Source: Candidatus Zhuqueibacterota bacterium (lineage in GTDB: Bacteria > Zhuqueibacterota > Zhuqueibacteria > Oceanimicrobiales > Oceanimicrobiaceae). Taken from it: a DNA stretch of 38,633 nt. Position 1 is the stretch's first letter. Each line of letters begins with the position of its first letter. Position numbers and translations under genes: made by a program. The DNA is taken from NCBI GenBank assembly GCA_029261995.1, contig JAJDAF010000006.1, positions 1-38,633 of the forward strand, written 5' to 3'. The notes beneath the pieces are model-generated. The model had not been told where the DNA came from. It made no database searches and saw only the letters and a list, made by a program, of their open reading frames with translations. This document shows, in pieces, positions 32,520-38,633 of the stretch.

Positions 32520-35213
32520 CTACAACTTAACTCCCAGCCGCGAGAAGAGATACCGCCCATCAGAGCCCATCTGCACGGAATCGTTGAATCCGCCCTGGTC
32601 TGTCCAGCCGTCGAATTGCTCCGTTGGGTATTCGTTCAGGAGATTGTTTCCGCCAATTGTGAGTTTGAGCGATTTCAGCAACGTGTAGCTCACACTGAAG
32701 TCAAGCGTCATGGCGGCTTTATAAACATCCGTCGCAGCACCCAGCAATGCATCTGCCTCCGCCTGAGTTGATGCCGGCGTGTCAACCCATTGAAAATCCT
32801 GCAGTTTTACCTCACTGAACCTGGTCAATGACGCCATGACCGCGAGCCTGGAGGTTGAGTAAGCCAGATTCACACCAAACTTATGGTCCGGCGCCGCAGC
32901 CTCCAGATACGCACGCGAAAACGGCCCAAAGAATGTAAACTCATTCAAATTGCCGCTATTGATGCTTTGTATCTCGAGGTCGTTTATGTTACCCGCCAGT
33001 CCTACCGTAAGGCGCTGGTTACCATCTCCCAGGTGTTTTGAGTAATTCAAGACGACATCAACACCATTGGTTTTCGTATCCACGCCATTGGCAAAAAACT
33101 GTGCTGCCTCGGCGCCCACGCCCAGAGTCGAAGCATCGAAAGTGTCGGTGAGAATAATGCGGTCGTCCACGGAAATGGAGTAAGCATCAAAAGTGGCGCT
33201 GAATCCGCCAGTCTTGAATGCGAAACCAACAGAGCCGTTGACAGCAGTTTCCTCTTTGAGCTGGTCGATACCAAACGCTTTGGCAACCGTACTGGTATTG
33301 GCCGCAAGCAGGGTTCGTTCAGACCGGCCGGCAATGATATTGTTAAAGAGCAGATTGTAGTGAATCTGCGCCAAAGACGGCGCCCGGAACCCGGTAGAAA
33401 CTGAGCCCCGCAAGGTGAAATTCTCGTTTACCCGATATCTACTTGCCAGCTTGAAATTGGCTGTTTCGCCGAAATCGCTGTAACTCTCCAGGCGAACAGC
33501 GCCGCCAACCAGAAAGGCGGTTGTGGCATTGACCTCAGCATCAGCATAGAAGCCGACGTTGGTGCGGTTTCTATCCACTTCGTTCGCGGGGCTATAGCCG
33601 GGAAAACCCTGAGAGCCGCCAAATAGCTGGTCGCCATTCGAATCAAAAGCCGGAACCTGGGTAGCTGGGTTGATGATGGCGACACCCTGCGTATCATAAA
33701 GCGCGTAGGAGGCCTGTTCGCCGGCAAAAATCTCGAAGTTCTCCGTTCTGTACTCGAGACCAAATGCAAGGTTGAGTCCCTCAGCGATGTCAGCATAGTA
33801 CTTGCTGAAGTCAAGGCCCGTGGTGTTTTGGGAAAGGCTATGGCCGCCGGCGTCAAAATCAGTGGGAGAACTGCTGCCCAAAGAAGCATTGTTGGAGCCC
33901 TTGATAAAATAGTGGAAATCGTTCTTGCCGTAAGCGTTGTTAAAATCGACTTGCCAGCCATTCTCCATGCTGTGCCGTAAGCCGCCTGAGGCAGCGACAT
34001 CCGTGATGTTGGAGGTGATTCTCGGAGTGAAGCCATTCGGGTAAAGACTCGGGACCGAGCGATTATCGCCGTCCTCAAAACTGTCCCTTGAGAACGCAAA
34101 CGCGTTGGTATCCCGGAAATTCCTACCGCCAAAGGCGTAGAGTTCGGTATTTTCGCCAATCGGAAGCGCAGAATTGATCATGAAGTTAAAGCCGTCGATT
34201 CCTGCACTGCCATAGCCTTTGCGCCAGGACCAGCCAGGCCGCAACGTTCTGGCTTTTGACAAAGACTCGACTGTGAAATTAGCAAAGCCGCCCTCATCGC
34301 CAAGGGTAACGCCGTAGTTAAGATCAACCTTGACGGTATTACCATCAAAGCTCTTGTCCTCGCCATCGAGCCGGTTTTTGCCGTCAACATTGTAGATGAC
34401 GTCCCCCGCCTCTTCCGCAAAGTCGTCTCCCACGGCCGTACTGTAGGCGCCATAAGTTATGCCACCGGTGATGCCGTCTGTTCTGTCCTTGAGCACGATA
34501 TTGATGACACCGGCAATGGCGTCAGAGCCGTATTGCGCGGAGGCGCCGTCTCGCAGCACCTCGATTCTCTTGATCGATGCGGCAGGGATGGCATTCAAAT
34601 CCGTGCCGGAATTGCCCCGGCCTCTGGTGCCAAAGACGTTCACCAGCGAAGATTGATGCCTGCGCTTCCCGTTGATCAGAACCAGCGTCTGGTCCGGTCC
34701 CAGTCCACGCAGCGAAGCCGGATCGATGTGGTCCGCGCCGTCTGACCCGGACTGCTTGGTCGCGTTGAAAGACGGAGCCGCGTATTGCAGCATTTCGTTG
34801 ATTTCCGCCTTGCCGCTGGTAGTCGCCAGGTCAGCGATATTTATAACGTCAATCGCCACCGGTGAGTCCGTGGATGACCGTGCATAACTTCTGGAACCCA
34901 CGACCTGTATTTCTCTGAGTGTAAGCGTACTTTCTTTGAACGTGACATCAAGCGTTGATTGCCCGCTCAACACCAATTCTTCTGTGCCATATCCAATAAA
35001 TGAGAATATCAGAGTGGCTGCACTTGAACTCGCTCGAAAACTAAATGTGCCGTCCGATGCGGTTGAGGTGCCCCAGTATGTGCCTTTCTCGACAATGTTC
35101 ACACCAGGCAACCGTTTCCCATCCGGATCAAAGACAGTGCCGCTGACATGATGTTGCGCCAAAACGCTGGTTGAAAAAAGCAAAACGAGAACAACACAGT
35201 AAGCCTTCTTCAT
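32520..35213 (-). CDS. TonB-dependent receptor with carboxypeptidase-like N-domain
   Basis: ATG at 35213 is favoured because GGAG lies six bases upstream; a further ATG at 35225 has no such site. The 897-residue protein has a signal peptide ending VLAQ (20), a carboxypeptidase-regulatory-like domain (about 22-100, VSGTVFDPDGKRLPGVNIVE), a plug (about 110-230, LRGLGPDQTLVLINGKRRHQ and EVLRDGASAQYGSDAIAGVI) and a barrel ending in a phenylalanine-containing strand (YLFSRLGVKL). It lacks the STN signalling domain of the other receptor and has no sigma/FecR genes, so it is likely a plain transporter. The plug resembles the IroN/BtuB-like vitamin and siderophore group more than SusC. The ligand is unknown. 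Confidence 0.9.
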   Translation of the reverse strand: MKKAYCVVLVLLFSTSVLAQHHVSGTVFDPDGKRLPGVNIVEKGTYWGTSTASDGTFSFRASSSAATLIFSFIGYGTEELVLSGQSTLDVTFKESTLTLREIQVVGSRSYARSSTDSPVAIDVINIADLATTSGKAEINEMLQYAAPSFNATKQSGSDGADHIDPASLRGLGPDQTLVLINGKRRHQSSLVNVFGTRGRGNSGTDLNAIPAASIKRIEVLRDGASAQYGSDAIAGVINIVLKDRTDGITGGITYGAYSTAVGDDFAEEAGDVIYNVDGKNRLDGEDKSFDGNTVKVDLNYGVTLGDEGGFANFTVESLSKARTLRPGWSWRKGYGSAGIDGFNFMINSALPIGENTELYAFGGRNFRDTNAFAFSRDSFEDGDNRSVPSLYPNGFTPRITSNITDVAASGGLRHSMENGWQVDFNNAYGKNDFHYFIKGSNNASLGSSSPTDFDAGGHSLSQNTTGLDFSKYYADIAEGLNLAFGLEYRTENFEIFAGEQASYALYDTQGVAIINPATQVPAFDSNGDQLFGGSQGFPGYSPANEVDRNRTNVGFYADAEVNATTAFLVGGAVRLESYSDFGETANFKLASRYRVNENFTLRGSVSTGFRAPSLAQIHYNLLFNNIIAGRSERTLLAANTSTVAKAFGIDQLKEETAVNGSVGFAFKTGGFSATFDAYSISVDDRIILTDTFDASTLGVGAEAAQFFANGVDTKTNGVDVVLNYSKHLGDGNQRLTVGLAGNINDLEIQSINSGNLNEFTFFGPFSRAYLEAAAPDHKFGVNLAYSTSRLAVMASLTRFSEVKLQDFQWVDTPASTQAEADALLGAATDVYKAAMTLDFSVSYTLLKSLKLTIGGNNLLNEYPTEQFDGWTDQGGFNDSVQMGSDGRYLFSRLGVKL

Positions 35214-35232
35214 GACAATCTCCATCGATTAG

Positions 35233-35260
35233 TGAATAGTAGTTACAGCGCGGTGGTCAA
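35233..35260 (-). promoter_or_regulatory. Candidate promoter of the second TonB receptor
   Basis: On the minus strand TTGACC (35255-35260), 16-base spacer, TATTCA (35233-35238). The implied leader would be only about 13 bases. Confidence 0.35.
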
Positions 35261-35580
35261 TTTCTCCTCAACTCTGCCAGAGCCTTGGAAGGAAATCTCA
35301 AAATAAGAGACAAGTCCGGTTCGCCTGTTGACGGAGAAGCATGCAGGATCAGTCCGCCGCGGGAGAATCAGGTTTCTGTTGTGAATTGGTTATGGACGCG
35401 TCAGTCGTTCAGTGCGCTTCACAACCAGAGACATTCCCGTCCCGGTTTGAGTAGGACAGGTGGACGTTTGCTTGATGGGTGACAATTGGGAATGTTACAG
35501 CAAAGATATGAAAACTGACAGGGTGATGTCAAGGATAAAAGCGACTGCCGGAGAAAATAATCTTGATTTAGCGCCGCCTC
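35261..35580. other. Intergenic stretch, no feature recognised
   Basis: No ORF with a ribosome binding site, hairpin or RNA gene was identified between the receptor promoter and the 43-bp repeat array. Confidence 0.4.
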
Positions 35581-35582
35581 AA

Positions 35583-35985
35583 GGGTGTTGCGTGCCCCTG
35601 TAGCTGGTGTATCCCACCGCCGTCGCGAGTGTTCCGTACCCCTGTAGCTGGTGTTCCCACTGCCGTCGCGAGTGTTCCGTGCCTCTGTAGCTGGTGTTCC
35701 CACCACCGTCGGGAGTGTTCCCTGCCCCTGTAGCTGGTGTTCCCACCACCGTCGGGAGTGTTCCGTGCCCCTGTAGCTGGTGTTCCCACCACCGTCGCGA
35801 GTGTTCCCTGCCCCTGTAGCTGGTGTTCCCACCACCGTCGGGAGTGTTCCGTGCCCCTGTAGCTGGTGTTCCCACCACCGTCGCGAGTGTTGAGTGCCCC
35901 TGCAGCTAGTGTTAAGACCGCCGTCGGGAGTGTTGAATGGCCCTGCAGCTGGTGTTCCCACTGCCGTCGGGGTGTGGCAGGCTCC
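35583..35985. repeat. 43-bp tandem repeat (about 9 copies)
   Basis: Units begin at 35595, 35639, 35682, 35725, 35768, 35811, 35854, 35897 and 35940; the first step is 44 bp and all others 43. The core is CCCCTGTAGCTGGTGTTCCC, then ACCACCGTCGNGAGTGTTCC. Units vary at the same base (GTCGCGAG or GTCGGGAG) in mixed order. The end copies are more diverged. The minus strand has long open frames (NTRDGGGNTSYRGTEHSRRW) only because the repeat lacks stops. The unspaced, uninterrupted layout rules out a CRISPR array. Confidence 0.95.
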
Positions 35986-36055
35986 TGCCGCATTGAGGTG
36001 TATAGGTGAGGCGTTAACGCCTGGATGCCAATGCTCCGAGCCCATGGAACACACA

Positions 36056-36135
36056 TGACCTTGTCATGCTGAGCGCAAGACGCACGATGCAGGTCGTTCG
36101 ACGTGACTCCCGCGCGCGAAGCATCTCATGGTGTT
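36056..36135. repeat. Interspersed repeat fragment (TGTCATGCTGAGCG...GAAGCATCTCA)
   Basis: TTGTCATGCTGAGCGCA at 36061 and CGCGAAGCATCTCA near 36115-36130 match a short repeat seen between genes in many environmental bacterial genomes. The remaining stretch to 36445 has a 127-codon frame without ribosome binding site or recognisable domain, which I do not call. Confidence 0.5.
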
Positions 36136-36445
36136 CCCGGCTTTGCTTCGAGATTGTTCGCACGATTGATTCAGTTGCGGCAGAGGCAGTCCGTGGGCAG
36201 TGCGCAGACTGCACGGCTTTGCTCGCGCTTGTGTTGACGAAGTCGTGGTTGTTTGCGTTTATAAGACAATTGTGTGACAAAATACTTGCTTTCCGAACAT
36301 GCCTTTTGTATCATATCTGTACGGCTCCGGGGACACCGAAAGTCTCTTACACACATCTGCTCGTCTCAGCAGCCGGCATTTCCTATGAGTTGATTCAGTC
36401 TTGTTGCAGCGGAACCGGTTCAGACCACCTGGAGGGACAAGCCGG

Positions 36446-37456
36446 ATGAGTGACCACAAGCTTTATCAGTTGCCGGAAATCACCTGTCTCAAACTGCGTT
36501 TCAAACTGCTGGCGCAACGCCCCTGCCACTTGCCGGCCTTCAAAGGCTCCATGTTGCGCGGCGCTTTTGGCCATGCCCTGCGCCGGACGGTCTGCGTTAT
36601 GGGGCCCGGACAACCCTGCGACACCTGCATGCTCAAGCGCCAGTGCATCTACACCCGCCTGTTCGAGACCTTTGTGCATGAGGCGCCACCGCGTTTCCTG
36701 CAGGGCGTGCCCACGGCGCCACGGCCCTACGTCTTCGAACCCTTTGACACTGAAACTTTTTATGCCGAGGGCTCGCCCCTGCTGTTTGACCTGCTGCTCA
36801 TCGGCCAGGCAACGGAATTGTATCCCTACGCCATCTACGGCGTCGAGTGCATGGCGCAAACCGGACTTGGCCACGCGCGCCACCGCTTCCGGCTCGCAGG
36901 CGTGGACTGGCTGCAAACCAGCGCCGCAACCGAGGAGGCCAACGGTTGGCACAAACTGTATGACGGCCAGGAGCGCCAACTGGTGTCAGATGCGGCGCCG
37001 CAAGCCCCGGCCCCAACCAACGGTCACGCGCTCGACCACGAAACCCAACTACGCTTCCTGACCCCGACCCGGCTGAAATTCCGCAATGAGCTGACCGTGG
37101 ATTTCACCTTCCGCATGCTGGTGTTCAAAATGCTGCGCCGGGTGCTGGAACTGGCCCATTTTCACATGCCGGGCGCGGACATCAACTGGGAGTTTCATGA
37201 ACTGCTGGTGGCCGCCGACGCCCTGCAGGTTATGGAGCGCAATTTGACCTGGAGCGACTGGCAGCGCCGCAGCAACCGGCAGCAAACCAGCATGAAAATG
37301 GGGGGCTTTGTTGGTACCATGACCCTGGCCGGGGAAGTGGCGCCGTTTACGGATTTATTGCAGGTGAGTGAGCTGGTGCATGTGGGGAAGGGGGCCGTGT
37401 TTGGCAACGGCAAGATCAGGGCGAATACCAAGACCCCGCTAAAGAGTCGGAATTGA
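36446..37456 (+). CDS. cas6: Cas6-family pre-crRNA processing endoribonuclease
   Basis: ATG at 36446 follows GGAGG after a spacer of about ten bases. The 336-residue protein has the N-terminal pattern of the PF10040-type Cas6 family: FKGSMLRGAFGHALRR (about 32-47), a cysteine cluster CDTCMLKRQCIYTRLFE (about 61-77) and PRPYVFEP. The C-terminal RAMP half has RLKFRNEL, then GGFVGTMTLAGEVAPFTDLL and the glycine-rich loop HVGKGAVFGNGKI. Cas6 cuts repeat RNA of type I and III CRISPR loci into guides. No other cas gene and no array is present in the window, so it is either an orphan or the edge of a locus interrupted by mobile DNA. The next gene is AT-rich and foreign-looking. Confidence 0.87.
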   Translation: MSDHKLYQLPEITCLKLRFKLLAQRPCHLPAFKGSMLRGAFGHALRRTVCVMGPGQPCDTCMLKRQCIYTRLFETFVHEAPPRFLQGVPTAPRPYVFEPFDTETFYAEGSPLLFDLLLIGQATELYPYAIYGVECMAQTGLGHARHRFRLAGVDWLQTSAATEEANGWHKLYDGQERQLVSDAAPQAPAPTNGHALDHETQLRFLTPTRLKFRNELTVDFTFRMLVFKMLRRVLELAHFHMPGADINWEFHELLVAADALQVMERNLTWSDWQRRSNRQQTSMKMGGFVGTMTLAGEVAPFTDLLQVSELVHVGKGAVFGNGKIRANTKTPLKSRN

Positions 37457-37509
37457 GACCTAACTGGAGATGGGATTGAGACCCTTGTTAGGGTCTCTAA
37501 AATTGAGAT
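37452..37509. repeat. ATTGAGA(C/T) repeats and hairpin behind cas6
   Basis: ATTGAGAC occurs at 37452-37459 and 37475-37482, and ATTGAGAT at 37502-37509. Between the last two, GAGACCCT (37478-37485) and AGGGTCTC (37490-37497) form an 8-bp perfect stem with a 4-base loop. It lacks a T tract, so it may be a weak terminator or a relic of a CRISPR-like repeat, since many Cas6-cleaved repeats end in ATTGAAAC-like strings. Confidence 0.4.
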
Positions 37510-37511
37510 AT

Positions 37512-38519
37512 ATGGTGACAACAACCAATTCGGATAAATTCAAGATAAGTTTACGACAAAATGGAACACACTCTTTGTGGAAAGGCATTGAATCGTTTAC
37601 TACTTTTCAAAACTCTCAGAAGACTCTTTTGTTAAAAGATTCGATTATGTTTCTTCATCATGGGGTTGAACTCCTAATGAAAGAAATACTGATTCAACAC
37701 AGTCCGTTTTTGATATTTGAAGATCTAAAAGATGCAGCCAAGAAACAAAAACAAGCTGATGAATGTGGCAAAGGTATATTTTTTTTGGACAAACCGCCCC
37801 GAACTGTTACATTCGAAGAAGCCATCAACCGAGTTGTAGCATTTGTTAAACCGAAAGAATTATCAAAAACACTAATAGGAAATTTGTTCGACCTAAACAG
37901 ATTACGCAATCAACTCGAACACTATGCCTTAGAAGTTGAATTAGAGAAGATTGTACGTCTGCTTGATAATCTACACAATCCATTGCTTTCTCTTTTCGAC
38001 GAAACTATAGGAGATTTAAGGAAAGAAGAACCAGAAAGGGTTAAAAAAGCATGGAAAAAGGTGAGAGAAAGTGCTGAATTCTATAATGAAATAGAGAAGG
38101 AAGTATACGACCTAATTAGTAGAATTGATGGGCAGATTATTCCTGGTGAGCTGCTCGGAAAGCATGGCGAAACAACATTACCCCATTTCACAAAAGTATC
38201 ATACGGGAGTGTATATCAAAAAGAAAAAGGAAAAATGTATGAAATGGATATTTGTGCAGAAGGAACGACTACCTTCTGGATTATAGATGTCACAGTTTCA
38301 CGCCTGCCACAATCTATACGCTCAAGACTTGATCGACTCTTTTATCTCTCACAATCTTTTAATGCTCAAGCGTGGTTAGTCATCATGAGTGAATTAGCAC
38401 AACGTGAATACGATCTTGCAAAAGCAGATGGTTTTGATAGAAGAATATTCATAACTGATTTGAGTGATTGGAAAAAACTAAAGGATTTTATCATATGTAC
38501 AATGATCGTATTGACCTGA
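37512..38519 (+). CDS. HEPN-domain protein with degenerate nuclease-like C-terminus
   Basis: The preferred ATG at 37512 lies in an AT-rich leader with a poor ribosome binding site. The 335-residue protein is visibly lower in GC than its neighbours. An N-terminal helical domain (about 20-150) has LKDSIMFLHHGVELLMKEIL and the sequence LFDLNRLRNQLEHYAL with the HEPN RNase motif R-x4-H (Arg132, His137). After a coiled-coil-like linker (about 160-215), the C-terminal part has YEMDICAEGTTTFWIIDVTV (about 242-262), reminiscent of the D...ExK strand pair of PD-(D/E)xK nucleases, but the catalytic lysine is replaced. HEPN proteins are RNA-cutting effectors in many defence systems. The stop falls where the transposase-bearing element seems to begin, so the C-terminus may be truncated. 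Confidence 0.6.
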   Translation: MVTTTNSDKFKISLRQNGTHSLWKGIESFTTFQNSQKTLLLKDSIMFLHHGVELLMKEILIQHSPFLIFEDLKDAAKKQKQADECGKGIFFLDKPPRTVTFEEAINRVVAFVKPKELSKTLIGNLFDLNRLRNQLEHYALEVELEKIVRLLDNLHNPLLSLFDETIGDLRKEEPERVKKAWKKVRESAEFYNEIEKEVYDLISRIDGQIIPGELLGKHGETTLPHFTKVSYGSVYQKEKGKMYEMDICAEGTTTFWIIDVTVSRLPQSIRSRLDRLFYLSQSFNAQAWLVIMSELAQREYDLAKADGFDRRIFITDLSDWKKLKDFIICTMIVLT

Positions 38520-38546
38520 CAGTTGGTTCCTCTGGGCGTTGATAAA

Positions 38547-38633
38547 TTATTGGGCTTTTGTTTTAGCTTTTTCCTGCCATTTGAAGTTCTTTGACAAGCC
38601 GGTTTTGAAGACTTCCATCGGTGTTTTTCCGTT
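38547..38633 (-). CDS. Integrase-core transposase, C-terminal fragment (partial)
   Basis: The minus strand reads NGKTPMEVFKTGL and then a lysine-rich tail before TAA. GKTPxEVF is the usual end of IS481/IS3-type DDE integrase-core transposases, where a conserved G-x-TP-x-E-V-F follows the catalytic core. The rest lies outside the window. The element's end is probably at about 38517, beginning TGACAG on the plus strand. Only 28 residues are visible, so the family is provisional. Confidence 0.5.
   Translation of the reverse strand, partial: NGKTPMEVFKTGLSKNFKWQEKAKTKAQ

Noticed and set aside
35583-35985. CRISPR array near cas6
   Set aside because: Units of 43 bp are directly adjacent with no unique spacers, so this is a minisatellite.
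35419-36056. A 211-codon and a 162-codon minus-strand ORF across the 43-bp array
   Set aside because: Overlapping frames are open at the same time and the content is repeat-derived; no ribosome binding site or domain is seen.
36066-36449. A 127-codon ORF before cas6
   Set aside because: It starts in an interspersed repeat and overlaps the cas6 start; its sequence looks random.

Overview
The window (about 54% GC by eye, with clearly AT-richer ends) reads as a chromosome fragment of a Gram-negative bacterium of the FCB superphylum that is not a typical Bacteroidota. Evidence for FCB: a PorV/PorQ-type outer-membrane protein, a secreted multihaem cytochrome with a C-terminal type IX secretion (T9SS) sorting domain, TonB receptors with carboxypeptidase-regulatory N-domains, and an ECF sigma/FecR/TonB-receptor cassette. 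Evidence against typical Bacteroidota: strong AGGAGG-like ribosome binding sites and TTGACA-type promoters. Candidate lineages such as KSB1 or Calditrichota fit best; this is inference, because no rRNA or marker gene is present.

Layout. 1-0.44 kb: the 3' end of an IS4-type transposase and a small membrane ORF that appears cut by it. 0.5-6.6 kb (minus strand): a 21-bp minisatellite, a LysE-type exporter, a sensor histidine kinase broken by one in-frame amber codon, and a large lipoprotein with a peptide-binding (SBP_bac_5) C-terminal half behind a candidate operator. 6.6-9.1 kb (plus): a membrane-anchored TPR protein and the PorV-like protein. 9.5-16.1 kb (plus): an ABC permease/ATPase pair, then ECF sigma factor, FecR anti-sigma and STN-domain TonB receptor. 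16.1-24.1 kb: a palindromic repeat, then a putative defence cluster made of a STAND-type NTPase with a nearly uniform 120-bp TPR array, a PD-(D/E)xK nuclease-STAND NTPase damaged by a T-run frameshift and an amber codon, and a 45-codon patatin remnant. 24.1-32.4 kb: housekeeping-like genes (NAD(P)-binding protein, SRPBCC protein, M23 peptidase lipoprotein, Tat metallophosphoesterase, VanZ-like protein, META lipoprotein, multihaem cytochrome) with a 41-bp minisatellite among them. 32.5-35.2 kb (minus): a second TonB receptor. 35.6-36.0 kb: a 43-bp minisatellite. 36.4-38.5 kb: an orphan cas6 and an AT-rich HEPN-type gene that runs into another transposase fragment at the right edge.

How the genes work together. 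The sigma/FecR/TonB receptor cassette is a complete trans-envelope signalling unit that would sense and import an unidentified ligand. PorV-type proteins and T9SS sorting domains belong to one export route, so the cytochrome is expected on the cell surface or outside the cell. The two adjacent STAND NTPases plus patatin debris, and the cas6/HEPN pair near transposase ends, look like two accessory defence patches in different states of decay. TAG is the normal stop of several intact genes here (TPR protein, PorV-like protein, sigma factor, first TonB receptor), so the two internal ambers are lesions or sequence errors and not a reassigned code.
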